From RUG11198 sp036342255 (lineage in GTDB: Bacteria; Bacillota_I; Bacilli_A; RF39; UBA660), in contig JAZAUS010000005.1 of the NCBI GenBank assembly GCA_036342255.1, forward strand, positions 1-64,000: 64,000 nt of DNA, written 5' to 3'. Made by a program: the position numbers and the translations under genes. The notes beneath the pieces are model-generated. The model was not told where the DNA came from. It did not search any database and worked only from the letters and a program-made list of their open reading frames with translations. This document shows positions 17,095 through 26,170 of the stretch, in pieces (positions within the stretch are counted from its first letter, which is position 1; every line of letters starts with the position of its first letter).

Positions 17095-18341
17095 TTATGT
17101 ATCCCCCTTCTAACATCAATAATTTCATTAATTGTATCAACATTATATTTTAATACTTCTTTAGCAACATTTTTTACAATATTAGGAACCGGTTCTCCAG
17201 TCTTCCTCTCTATATTATTAAAAATTCTTTCTATATTACTATCATCACTAATAATATCAGAACACTTTTTTAATCTTTCAACAAATTCCATAGATGAATG
17301 CCCAATAAAAGTATTCAATAAAACATCATTCTTATTTCTATTCATAACATTATCACTAGTAACTTTTAATCCAGAAAAAGAATGATTAATTATTTCTTTT
17401 AATCTTCTATAAATACCTTTACGTTTATTAGGCCTATTCTCTACTGCTAACTTATTAGAAAAATCATCAATATTTACTATTGCCTTTGATCTATTCAAAG
17501 CTAAAGCACCAGAATTATCATAAATTCCAGATAATCTTAATTTACCAGTCTTATTATCAATAATAACACTCCAATTATCTGCATGCCTATCGCCTTGGCT
17601 AGTTATTATATCAAATACAAATAAATTAGTCAAGTCTTTCATAAAAGAAGAAGAATCAACCTTATAGCCACTAATCTTACTATATATTTCAACAGCACTC
17701 CATATATCATACAAATTATTAGATTTCATTATTCCATTTTTCATTTCTTTAAAATTACCATCATATACATCCGATAAACTACTACAATATTCAAATAATT
17801 CTTTTATATCTATTTTACTATTATCTTTAATCATATCAGTAATAGAATTACATGACTGATTATATAATATAATCAACTTATCAATAAACTTATTCTTTTT
17901 CTTATCATCAATCTTATCTAAATCATTTAAAGAATTAACAGCATATTCTTCTAATAATTTGTTAAAATTATTATATAATTCTAATTTAGGAACAAAATAT
18001 TCATCATAAACAGTACTCAACAAATCTGTACCTGATACTATTTTTTCTCCCTCTTTAACAACACTTTTTGATATAACACCTTTTTTACCATTATAAACTG
18101 CCAAATCATATTCTGCACAATCAATTCCTAATAGATTAGCAATTTCATAAGATATAAGTTCAGCATAATCTTGAAAAGTTGAATAATCATTATCTACTTC
18201 TTTATATATCCATCCATAATTATTAAACCAAAACTTATATCTTATATCAGAACCATGTTTCTCATCTTCATCATAAACAATTAAACCTCTATCTATAGCA
18301 TCATTAACATCAATTCTTCCATTAACTCTCTTATATTCCAT
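17091..18341 (-). CDS. HipA-like Ser/Thr kinase
   Basis: Has the layout of the HipA/CtkA kinase fold: YKFWFNNYGWIYKEV (ATP lysine about 47), YEIANLLGI helix, GKKGVISKSV, the catalytic loop DRHADN (251-256) and the metal-binding YDNSGAL (274-280). HipA proteins phosphorylate targets such as GltX and cause growth arrest; the substrate here is unknown. No HipB-type HTH antitoxin precedes it. Instead a 166-residue unknown gene overlaps its end by ATGA. The start is the ATG MEYKRVNG after GGAAGTGAT. About 170 residues between the N-lobe and the loop are larger than in classical HipA. Confidence 0.78.
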   Translation of the reverse strand: MEYKRVNGRIDVNDAIDRGLIVYDEDEKHGSDIRYKFWFNNYGWIYKEVDNDYSTFQDYAELISYEIANLLGIDCAEYDLAVYNGKKGVISKSVVKEGEKIVSGTDLLSTVYDEYFVPKLELYNNFNKLLEEYAVNSLNDLDKIDDKKKNKFIDKLIILYNQSCNSITDMIKDNSKIDIKELFEYCSSLSDVYDGNFKEMKNGIMKSNNLYDIWSAVEIYSKISGYKVDSSSFMKDLTNLFVFDIITSQGDRHADNWSVIIDNKTGKLRLSGIYDNSGALALNRSKAIVNIDDFSNKLAVENRPNKRKGIYRRLKEIINHSFSGLKVTSDNVMNRNKNDVLLNTFIGHSSMEFVERLKKCSDIISDDSNIERIFNNIERKTGEPVPNIVKNVAKEVLKYNVDTINEIIDVRRGIHK

Positions 18342-18386
18342 TAATAATATCACTTCCTAGTATAACCATTTTTATTATTTTCTTAA

Positions 18387-19145
18387 TCATACAGCAGTAT
18401 ATCCACCATCTACTGGTAATATTACACCTGTTACATAACTAGCCTCATCACTAGCTAAAAATATAGCAGCCGGATTTAATTCTCCTTCATGTCCATATCT
18501 ACCAAGTGGTACTGTAGCTTTCATATAGCTTGTAAATTCATCTGTAACCAAAGTATCATGTGTAAGCTCCGTCTCAAAATATCCAGGACATATAGCATTA
18601 CAAGTAATATTATATTTAGCAAGCTCTGCTGCCACAGCCCTAGTAAAATTAACTACTCCTCCCTTAGAAGAATGATAAGCAACCGTATCCATAGCTGTAT
18701 TACCAACAAGCCCATACATAGATGCTATATTAATAATTCTACCATAATTATTTTTCTTCATTATATTAGCAAAAGCCCTAGTTACATAAAAAACACTATT
18801 TAAATCAGCATCTATAGTAAATTTCCATTCTTCATCAGTCATATTCAAAACACCATTATTTTTAGCAGCCCCTGCACAATTTACCAATACATCCACTTTA
18901 CCATATTCTTCTTCTACCTTTTTAGCTGCTTCTTTTATCTCATCAACATTTGTAACATCACACTTAATTGGTAAACATTTAACACCTAATTCTCTTATTT
19001 TAGATGCTATATCTTCTAATTTTTCTATTCTTCTAGCCATTATAACTAAATCAGCCCCCTGTTTAGCAAAACCAAAAGCCATCTGACTACCAAGTCCTGA
19101 TGAAGCTCCAGATACTACAACTACTCTATCTTTTAAACTAAACAT
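18387..19145 (-). CDS. Short-chain dehydrogenase/reductase (SDR)
   Basis: NAD(P)-dependent oxidoreductase of the classical SDR type, ~252 residues. Cofactor motif SGASSGLGSQMA (about residues 11-22), CDVTN, NCAGAA, active-site Ser in INIASMYG, and YHSSK (Tyr/Lys pair). The C-terminus ends SYVTGVILPVDGGYTAV as in FabG and gluconate 5-dehydrogenase-like enzymes. I favour a polyol or keto-sugar dehydrogenase over FabG because no fatty-acid genes are near, but the substrate cannot be read. A second SDR of the same class lies at 26171. Ribosome-binding site GGAGAT. Confidence 0.85.
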   Translation of the reverse strand: MFSLKDRVVVVSGASSGLGSQMAFGFAKQGADLVIMARRIEKLEDIASKIRELGVKCLPIKCDVTNVDEIKEAAKKVEEEYGKVDVLVNCAGAAKNNGVLNMTDEEWKFTIDADLNSVFYVTRAFANIMKKNNYGRIINIASMYGLVGNTAMDTVAYHSSKGGVVNFTRAVAAELAKYNITCNAICPGYFETELTHDTLVTDEFTSYMKATVPLGRYGHEGELNPAAIFLASDEASYVTGVILPVDGGYTAV

Positions 19146-19199
19146 ATTATTATCATCTCCTATTATAAGTATAATTTTTTTTATACTTTAAGTCAATTA

Positions 19200-19892
19200 T
19201 TAATCATTCTTTTCCCTTATTAATCTCTTAGCACTCTTACTTTTAATTAACTCATCAAATAATTTAATATACTCAGGAATTAAACTCTTATAAATAACAT
19301 CACCATGTTCTAAAACATTAACATCATAATCTCTAGCAATAACATAATTCCAATATGGATTTTCTCCCTTTATTACAGCCTTTGATAATACATTCAAATC
19401 AGCACCAGGAATATTTTTCATAAACTTACTGATAAATCTCTCATTCTCACTAAGTGCAACCGCCTTTTCATGTAGCTTTATATCAGCTCCTTTTATATCC
19501 TTAGCAAACAAATAATTATATTCAGGATCTCCACTAAGAAATATAGCCATTCCATGTTTCTTAATATCTATTTTTGGAATAGTAGCAGTTATATAATTAT
19601 AATAAGGATCTCCACTATCAATAATTATATTATCAAGTCTACTAATATTAGCATTCTTAACATCTCTCATAAAAGAAGATATCCAAACCAAATCCTTAGA
19701 AAAACATACTATATCCTCATGCGTAGCTATATCAGCACCCTTTACCTTACTAGCATACCAATATGATAACTCAACAATATTCCTACCAATAACATCCTCT
19801 TCCATGTTTAATAATTCATCAAACTTACCATCAAAAATTAATCTTTTAACATATTCTATAAATAATTCCTTCTCATTAATATTATTCCTCAT
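19200..19892 (-). CDS. Protein with six ~28-residue helical repeats
   Basis: Residues about 45-210 consist of six imperfect repeats of 27-28 residues with the pattern (N/I)Y.FAK..KGADI..HE.A...SGDP.Y, for example NYLFAKDIKGADIKLHEKAV and ISSFMRDVKNANISRLDN. This gives a solenoid of short helix pairs like repeat proteins seen in phages and gut Bacillota, usually of unknown role and possibly protein-binding. No signal peptide. The start is the ATG preceded by GGAGGTTTGTG. No operon partner is evident, and function is unknown. Confidence 0.7.
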   Translation of the reverse strand: MRNNINEKELFIEYVKRLIFDGKFDELLNMEEDVIGRNIVELSYWYASKVKGADIATHEDIVCFSKDLVWISSFMRDVKNANISRLDNIIIDSGDPYYNYITATIPKIDIKKHGMAIFLSGDPEYNYLFAKDIKGADIKLHEKAVALSENERFISKFMKNIPGADLNVLSKAVIKGENPYWNYVIARDYDVNVLEHGDVIYKSLIPEYIKLFDELIKSKSAKRLIREKND

Positions 19893-20013
19893 CACAAACC
19901 TCCAAATAAATTATACTACTTATATATAGTAATCAATAATAATTAACTAAATAATAACAAAAAAAGAAAGCTAAAAAAATAAATATTAACCATTAGATTA
20001 CTTATCACTAAAA

Positions 20014-20042
20014 AAAAGTTATCCAAATACTAGATAACTTTT
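20014..20042 (-). terminator. Terminator of the trmR-yrrN-yrrO unit
   Basis: Ten-base stem AAAAGTTATC / GATAACTTTT with a nine-base loop, overlapping the yrrO stop codon. Confidence 0.82.
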
Positions 20043-21229
20043 ACTCTCATTATATCATTTCTATATACTTCTTTATCTAACTTAAATTTAATAATTTCCT
20101 CTGGATGATTAGCTACTTCTATCTTTTCACCTTTATCATTATATATATCAGGAATCTTAAAACTAAAAGCCTTTATAGAAGGACCAAATATTTCTACCTC
20201 ATCACCAGGTTTAAAATAATTTCTCTGCGTTAATGTTACCATTTTAGTTTTCTTATCATAATCCATTACTATTCCTAAAAAATCTTGATTAGAAGCTTCT
20301 TCTCTACCAACAAAATATTGATCATCCACACTAGATTTTTTATTAAAAAATTGTTCAGTACTTTCCCTATTAGCAACTCTATTTAATATTTTACTATAAT
20401 ATTCAATTAATTCTTCACTTAAATCTCCATTATAATAATGATCAATAGCTTCTCTATAAGTACTAATAACAGTAGCAATATAATAATTACTACGCATCCT
20501 ACCTTCCACTTTTAATGATTTAATACCAATCTCAATCATATCAGCCAAACAAGATATCATTGATAAATCTTTAGTACACATAGTAAATTTAGTCTTATTA
20601 TTTATATTATCATAACCATCATTCAAATCAAATACCCATCTACATATCTGAGCACATCCACCCCTATTAGCATCTCTATTTGTAAAATAATTAGATAATA
20701 CGCATCTCCCAGAATAAGCAGAACACATAGCCCCATGCAAAAAACATTCCACTTCAACACCTGTCTTATCAATAATAGTCTTTATATCATCACGAGAACA
20801 CTCTCTAGCCAAAACAATTCTTTTTACCCCTTCACCTTTCCAAAATCTAACAGCTTCATAATTAGCACTAGACATCTGTGTTGATAAATGAATATCCAAA
20901 TTAATCTTATTATTCTTAACAAGATCAATAACACTAGGATCACTAGATATAATAGCATCAACACCAACTAATTCTAAAGATTTTAAATAAGTAAGTAATT
21001 CTTTATAATCATCATTATGAAAAACAATATTAACTGCAACATAAACTTTCTTCTTTAATTTATGTGCATATTTAACAGCTTCTTTAATTTCAGATAATTT
21101 AAAATTAGTAGCATTTGCCCTTAAAGAATAATTCTTACCACCTATATATACAGCATCAGCCCCATATAGAAGAGCAACCTTTAATTTATCCATATTCCCA
21201 GCTGGTGCTAATAGCTCTACTCTATTCAT
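20030..21229 (-). CDS. yrrO: U32 peptidase-family tRNA hydroxylation protein (YrrO/TrhP2)
   Basis: Related to E. coli TrhP and B. subtilis YrrO, which act with prephenate in forming 5-hydroxyuridine at tRNA position 34. Starts VELLAPAGNMDKLKVALLYGADAVYIGG, the family opening. Conserved cysteines lie in ECFLHGAMCSAYSGRC, GGCAQICRW and FTMCTKDL, the likely iron-sulfur site; then SLKVEGRMRS and a C-terminal beta domain. The start is MNRVELL after GGTGG, eight bases inside the end of yrrN. The order trmR-yrrN-yrrO matches the B. subtilis operon, which strongly supports the tRNA role. Confidence 0.92.
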   Translation of the reverse strand: MNRVELLAPAGNMDKLKVALLYGADAVYIGGKNYSLRANATNFKLSEIKEAVKYAHKLKKKVYVAVNIVFHNDDYKELLTYLKSLELVGVDAIISSDPSVIDLVKNNKINLDIHLSTQMSSANYEAVRFWKGEGVKRIVLARECSRDDIKTIIDKTGVEVECFLHGAMCSAYSGRCVLSNYFTNRDANRGGCAQICRWVFDLNDGYDNINNKTKFTMCTKDLSMISCLADMIEIGIKSLKVEGRMRSNYYIATVISTYREAIDHYYNGDLSEELIEYYSKILNRVANRESTEQFFNKKSSVDDQYFVGREEASNQDFLGIVMDYDKKTKMVTLTQRNYFKPGDEVEIFGPSIKAFSFKIPDIYNDKGEKIEVANHPEEIIKFKLDKEVYRNDIMRVKVI

Positions 21230-22040
21230 AATCATCCACCTTATATACAGTCTTAGTATTCAAAAAACCAACATATTCCTCTTTATCAGTCTTTCTCTCT
21301 TTAATAAAATCATCCAATACTTCCATAAAATCTGATGTCTTAATATTAAAAGCATTTAATATTAAATATTCAACATCTATCTTATCTACATCATTAATTA
21401 AATTAATAGGTTCCTTAGTAAATATAGTTGTCCCATCTTTTTCCTCTAAGATAGGATATCTATCCTCACCATTTGTTATATAATATATCTTATGTAATTT
21501 ATGCTCATGAATATAATCCAAATAATTACTAACTAAATGTCTCCTAGAATTAAATATAGGCAAATAACCATAACTAATTAGTATTAACTTATTATGCTTA
21601 CTTATCTCATTAATCTCCTCTAAAGTAATATCATTAGTAATAGTAGAATAAGCAATACCCCTATCTTTATAAAAATTATTACTATACAATGATGCATTCA
21701 AATGCTCTTGAAAGATTACCAAATCTTTCTTTATATTTAACCTTTTACATATATTTATAACAGCCACATCATAAAAGAATATCTTTCTAATATTTAATTT
21801 ATTTAATCTAACTAAAGCCTCTTCTAAAAAATCCAAATCCTCAGTATGCATTATTTTATTTATAGAAACACATATCTCTTTACTAGTCAAATTAATAATA
21901 CTCTTAATATCTTCAATTGTAAAATAGATATTACTATTAATAGCTAATCCTTCTAAAGGTAATATTACCCCATCAGCATCACTATTTAATACTTTACCCA
22001 AATTATCCAAACTACTAGGCATAACTAATATTTTTTTCAT
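21222..22040 (-). CDS. yrrN: Divergent U32-family partner (YrrN/TrhP1-like)
   Basis: A 272-residue TIM-barrel-like protein: LPLEGLAINSNIYFTIEDIKSI, ICVSINKIMHTEDLDFLEEAL and QEHLNASLYS follow the U32 barrel pattern, but the cysteine cluster of its partner is absent. B. subtilis YrrN is likewise shorter than YrrO and works beside it in tRNA U34 hydroxylation. The identity rests mostly on gene order: it lies between a TrmR-type methyltransferase and YrrO with an eight-base overlap. Ribosome-binding site GGTGATAAA. Confidence 0.75.
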   Translation of the reverse strand: MKKILVMPSSLDNLGKVLNSDADGVILPLEGLAINSNIYFTIEDIKSIINLTSKEICVSINKIMHTEDLDFLEEALVRLNKLNIRKIFFYDVAVINICKRLNIKKDLVIFQEHLNASLYSNNFYKDRGIAYSTITNDITLEEINEISKHNKLILISYGYLPIFNSRRHLVSNYLDYIHEHKLHKIYYITNGEDRYPILEEKDGTTIFTKEPINLINDVDKIDVEYLILNAFNIKTSDFMEVLDDFIKERKTDKEEYVGFLNTKTVYKVDDYE

Positions 22041-22066
22041 TTTATCACCACTTTCCTAGACCATAA

Positions 22067-22654
22067 TTAAATACTATTCTTTTTTGATATACTTATCTTA
22101 TCTCCTACATTTACATATATTGTATCATATTCTTTATTATTATCTAAAAATTCTATAAAATTCTTAATTTTTCTTACTAATCCCTTTTGATTCTTAGTAA
22201 TAGCCTTCTCTGAATCTTCAACTAACCCATGAAAAGATAAATTATCAGTAACAATTACACCATCTTCATATAAATTATGCTTATACCTCTCAAAGAAATC
22301 TATATTATGACCCTTAGAAGCATCTATAAATAACAAATCAAATTTATCTTTAACATCTATGTCTATAGCATCCCCATATATAACAGTTATTCTATCACTT
22401 AAATTACAATTATTTATATTATTAACAGCCATATCATATCTTTCTTTATCTCTCTCAATAGTAGTAATCTTTATCTTATCATTAACCATAGCCATTTTAA
22501 TGGCCGAATATCCAATAGCCGTTCCTATCTCCAATATACTATTAATATTATTATCTCTTATATAATTACACAAAAATTCAATACCATCAGGTAACATAAT
22601 AGGTATATTATTACTATGAGCATACTCTTCCATATTTCTAATATAATTATCCAT
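22067..22654 (-). CDS. trmR: tRNA 5-hydroxyuridine methyltransferase (TrmR-like)
   Basis: SAM-dependent O-methyltransferase of the YrrM/TrmR group that makes 5-methoxyuridine at the tRNA wobble position. The 195-residue Rossmann fold has ILEIGTAIGYSAIKMA (SAM-binding), TIERDKER, LLFIDASKGHNIDFF (catalytic Asp) and VIVTDNLSFHG (metal site). Catechol O-methyltransferase-like proteins share this fold, but the following yrrN and yrrO genes give the tRNA assignment. Its ATG follows the map stop codon directly, so map and the tRNA genes are co-transcribed. Confidence 0.9.
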   Translation of the reverse strand: MDNYIRNMEEYAHSNNIPIMLPDGIEFLCNYIRDNNINSILEIGTAIGYSAIKMAMVNDKIKITTIERDKERYDMAVNNINNCNLSDRITVIYGDAIDIDVKDKFDLLFIDASKGHNIDFFERYKHNLYEDGVIVTDNLSFHGLVEDSEKAITKNQKGLVRKIKNFIEFLDNNKEYDTIYVNVGDKISISKKNSI

Positions 22655-23410
22655 TTAATCATCCAATCTAGGAGTCAATATTTCATAGCCATCATTTGTA
22701 ACTAATACTGTATGCTCATAATGAGCCGCAGGCTTACCATCCATAGTCTTTATTGTCCAATCATCATCTTCAACATAAATATCAGCACTTCCCAAATTTA
22801 ACATAGGCTCAATACAAATAACCATTCCTTCTCTTAATTTAGGTCCCATACCAGCCTTTCCATAATTAGGTACATCTGGATCCTCATGCATTTCTTTACC
22901 TATACCATGTCCAACTAATTCTCTTACAACCCCCAATTTATGAGAAGTAGCATATTTAAAAACAGCATTCGAAATATCTCCTATTCTAGCTCCAGGCTTT
23001 ACTTCATCAATTCCCTTATATAAAGCCTTCTCAGTATGTTCCATCAAATATTTCTTATTATCACTAATATCCCCAACAGCATAAGTCCAAGCCGCATCCC
23101 CTTGATAGCCCTTATATCCAATTACCATATCAATAGTAATAATATCTCCATTTTTCAATTTCCTATTACTTGGAATACCATGAACTACCTCATCATTAAC
23201 ACTAGTACAAAGAGCATTAGGAAAACCTTCATAGCCTTTACATGTAGGAATTCCTCCCATACTTCTAATATAATCATCAGCTAATTTATCTAACTCTAAA
23301 GTAGTAATACCAGGCTTAATAAAATCCTTTAAATACTTATGAGTTTTAGATACCATCATACCAGCCTCACGCATAAGATTAATCTCATATTCACTCTTAA
23401 TACTTATCAT
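22655..23410 (-). CDS. map: Methionine aminopeptidase, type I
   Basis: Removes the initiator methionine from new proteins. The 251-residue pita-bread fold has MREAGMMVSKTH, the metal ligands in VVHGIPSNRKLKNGDIITIDMVIGYKGYQGDAAWTYAVG (Asp, Asp), GHGIGKEMHEDP (His) and ICIEPML / HYEHTVLVT (Glu residues). No N-terminal zinc-finger extension. Ribosome-binding site GAGGGAT; a strong promoter with TTGAAA-17-TATAAT lies just upstream, and the tRNA-modification genes follow without a gap. Confidence 0.97.
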   Translation of the reverse strand: MISIKSEYEINLMREAGMMVSKTHKYLKDFIKPGITTLELDKLADDYIRSMGGIPTCKGYEGFPNALCTSVNDEVVHGIPSNRKLKNGDIITIDMVIGYKGYQGDAAWTYAVGDISDNKKYLMEHTEKALYKGIDEVKPGARIGDISNAVFKYATSHKLGVVRELVGHGIGKEMHEDPDVPNYGKAGMGPKLREGMVICIEPMLNLGSADIYVEDDDWTIKTMDGKPAAHYEHTVLVTNDGYEILTPRLDD

Positions 23411-23435
23411 AATATCCCTCTTTCAAAGCACTTAT

Positions 23436-23464
23436 ATTATAACATGTAAATAGTTATTTTTCAA
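23436..23464 (-). promoter_or_regulatory. Promoter of the map-trmR-yrrN-yrrO operon
   Basis: Minus-strand TTGAAA (23459-23464), 17-base spacer, TATAAT (23436-23441) with TG one base upstream (ATGTTATAAT). One of the clearest promoters in the window. Confidence 0.75.
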
Positions 23465-23483
23465 TAAACTAATATAAAATAAA

Positions 23484-23508
23484 GACATTATAAAAATCTA
23501 TAATGTCC
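23484..23508 (-). terminator. Terminator after the HEXXGH protein
   Basis: Stem GACATTATA / TATAATGTC overlapping the stop codon of the 23498 gene, followed by TTTATTTT on the minus strand. Confidence 0.8.
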
Positions 23509-24301
23509 TTACTAATTTCTTTTTCTTTTGATTCCTTTTAATAAAATTCCTTAAATTAGTATTATATAAATGACTTAATTTAGGATGCCTACCATAATTG
23601 TAATAATTATCAAGTATTTGCTCTAATTGAGAAAACTCATCATACTTAGAATCTAAATTATACATATCTCTCAAATCAATATTACCTAATATAAGTGAAT
23701 CATATAAATTCTCATGTCCAATATGTCTCCTAATAACACTAGCAGCCTGCTTAGCATATAAATAATGCTCTAAAAAATCATATTCTAACCTAGCATTAGA
23801 CATAATATTAGAAACAACATCTTCAACAAAACCTTCATTAAGATATTCATAATATCTAATATTATCCTTATCACACAAAAAAGCAATTCCATTGCGTTCC
23901 CACAAAACACCATCCAAAAAGAAAATAGGATCCACATTAGAAAAAACAGCATGTCCAAATAATTCATGAACCAAAAAATGATAATTCTCTTTTAAAAACT
24001 TATTACGAAAAGCAACTATTTTATCACATTCATTTTCATTTTTTACATTTAAAAAATAAAAACCACAAGTATCATAGTATTCATCCTCTTCATCTTTTTC
24101 ATCTACCTTACCATCAGTTATATCATATATAACATCAGCTTCCGTTTGATTATCTTCCCACTCATAAAATTTAACTTCTGAAATAGTATCTAATACATTT
24201 TTCTCATACTTATTTCCATAAAAATCAATAGCATAATCTAATATCTTATCTATCCCTCTTTTTACATATTCACCATTACCATTTATTATATCTATATTCA
24301 T
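23498..24301 (-). CDS. Putative zinc metallopeptidase with HEXXGH motif
   Basis: Unrecognised 267-residue cytosolic protein with VHELFGHAVFS (residues 111-121). HELFGH fits the HEXXGH zinc motif known from dipeptidyl peptidase III (family M49) rather than the usual HEXXH. About 40 residues later NEGFVEDVVS (155-164) offers a glutamate as third ligand. Otherwise no similarity to M49 is visible and the protein is far smaller. The N-terminal half is acidic (DEKDEEDEYYD), the C-terminus basic (KRNQKKKK). It sits 29 bases after asnB in the same direction and ends at a terminator. Confidence 0.6.
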   Translation of the reverse strand: MNIDIINGNGEYVKRGIDKILDYAIDFYGNKYEKNVLDTISEVKFYEWEDNQTEADVIYDITDGKVDEKDEEDEYYDTCGFYFLNVKNENECDKIVAFRNKFLKENYHFLVHELFGHAVFSNVDPIFFLDGVLWERNGIAFLCDKDNIRYYEYLNEGFVEDVVSNIMSNARLEYDFLEHYLYAKQAASVIRRHIGHENLYDSLILGNIDLRDMYNLDSKYDEFSQLEQILDNYYNYGRHPKLSHLYNTNLRNFIKRNQKKKKLVRTL

Positions 24302-24329
24302 TATTAATATCCCCTATAACTATTATTAT

Positions 24330-26162
24330 TTACCCCTTAATATCTAAATCATCAACAAAAAATACCTTATACCATTTAAGAAAGCTATATATAGCCCATA
24401 CCTTTCTATAATTATCCCTAACTCCACTTCTATGATCTTCCAATAACTTTATTATTTTATCTTTATTAAATAACTTATCTGCAATATCCATATCAAACAT
24501 TTCTTTTATATCATTATAAAATATATCCTCTCTTATCCATTCTCTAATAGGTACTGGAAATCCTAGCTTCTTCTTCTTATAACTATCATTAGGAATAACT
24601 TTCTTAGCAGCTTGCCTTAAAGCTGCCTTTGTATAACCATTTCTTACTTTATATTCTTTATTTAATCTTCTACAAATATCAAAAATCTTAATATCAGTAA
24701 AAGGAACTCTTGATTCCAATGAAAAAGCCATTGTCATTTTATCAACTATATTTAATACATTATCAGGAAGCCAATATTTAATATCAATAGCTAACTTCTT
24801 ATTAAGTTCACTCTCATTCCTAAACTCATTATACGTATCTTTAGTTATATCCTCATTCTTCAAATAATTCTTTATCTTTAAAACTTCTTTAACTTCATCA
24901 TCATAAAAATTCCTATTAATACTAACATAACCCTCTTCTAAGGATAAACCTCTTCTAATCAAATATCTAGTAATTTTATTTTTAGGTAACAGCTTACATA
25001 TAGCTGCTACAAATTTCCTAATAACAAGAGGAAGCTTTGTATAAGGATGATCATCATAACTATTATAGCCACCAAAAAATTCATCAGCTCCTTCTCCAGA
25101 TAAAACTACTTTAACATCACGACTAGCCAATTTAGATAAAAAATATACTGCTATACTACAAGCATCAGTTGTTGGTTCATCCATATGATAAAAAACTTTA
25201 TCTATAGCCTTAAAATAATCTTCCATAGTGATAATTGATGATGTATTATTAATTCCCAACCTATCACACAAATCCTTAGCATTAGATATTTCACTATACT
25301 CTTTATCCGTATAACCAACCGTATAAGTATTATCAGGTTTAGCCAAACTAACCAAATAGGAAGAATCAATACCACTAGATAAAAAAGAACCAACCTCTAC
25401 ATCACTAATTAAATGATGTTTAACAGAATCTTTCATCCCTAGAGATATTTCTTCAACCATATCCTCAAAAGATTTATCTGTCTTATCAAATGATAATTCA
25501 AAATATTTTTCTATCTCATATTTACAATCTTTAACATTAATTTTCATATAAGAGCCAGCAGGTAATTTATACACATTTTTAAAAAACGTATGTTCACCAG
25601 GAGTAAAACTAAATGTTAAATATGCACCTAACATCTCTTCATTTAATTCTTTAATAAACTTAGGATGCTCTATAAAGCTTTTAACTTCAGACCCAAAAAT
25701 AAATGTATCTTCAATACTATAATAATATAGTGGCTTAATACCAAAATGATCTCTTGCTAATATAATAGTATTATCTTTCTTATCATAAATAGCAAATGCA
25801 AACATACCTCTAAGTTTTTCTAAAAAAGATATTCCCCATTCCTCATAAGCATGTACTAAAACTTCTGTATCAGAATTAGTCTTAAATTTATGTCCAGACA
25901 ATTCCTCTCTTAACTCTAAATAATTATATACCTCACCATTATAAACAATCATTACAGACTTATCTTCATTATATATAGGCTGATTACCACCTTCTAAATC
26001 TATTATTGATAATCTCCTATGACCTAATCCTACTTTATCATCAGCATAAACACCCTCTGCATTAGGTCCTCTATGAATAATTCTATTATTCATAGCTTTT
26101 ATTATCTTTATATTTTTATCTTTACTACTATTTTTACTAATTATTCCATTAATCCCACACAT
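24330..26162 (-). CDS. asnB: Asparagine synthetase (glutamine-hydrolysing)
   Basis: Makes asparagine from aspartate, ATP and glutamine. N-terminal class II amidotransferase domain with the catalytic Cys2 (MCGINGI), RRLSIID and VYNGEVYNY. Synthetase domain with the pyrophosphate loop SFLSSGIDSSYL (about residue 260), SGEGADEFFGGY and MTMAFSLESRVPF. At 610 residues it is full length. Ribosome-binding site GTAGGT; the first gene of the apparent unit is the 26889 hypothetical, then an SDR, then asnB eight bases later, then the HEXXGH protein. Confidence 0.96.
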   Translation of the reverse strand: MCGINGIISKNSSKDKNIKIIKAMNNRIIHRGPNAEGVYADDKVGLGHRRLSIIDLEGGNQPIYNEDKSVMIVYNGEVYNYLELREELSGHKFKTNSDTEVLVHAYEEWGISFLEKLRGMFAFAIYDKKDNTIILARDHFGIKPLYYYSIEDTFIFGSEVKSFIEHPKFIKELNEEMLGAYLTFSFTPGEHTFFKNVYKLPAGSYMKINVKDCKYEIEKYFELSFDKTDKSFEDMVEEISLGMKDSVKHHLISDVEVGSFLSSGIDSSYLVSLAKPDNTYTVGYTDKEYSEISNAKDLCDRLGINNTSSIITMEDYFKAIDKVFYHMDEPTTDACSIAVYFLSKLASRDVKVVLSGEGADEFFGGYNSYDDHPYTKLPLVIRKFVAAICKLLPKNKITRYLIRRGLSLEEGYVSINRNFYDDEVKEVLKIKNYLKNEDITKDTYNEFRNESELNKKLAIDIKYWLPDNVLNIVDKMTMAFSLESRVPFTDIKIFDICRRLNKEYKVRNGYTKAALRQAAKKVIPNDSYKKKKLGFPVPIREWIREDIFYNDIKEMFDMDIADKLFNKDKIIKLLEDHRSGVRDNYRKVWAIYSFLKWYKVFFVDDLDIKG

Positions 26163-26170
26163 ACCATTAC

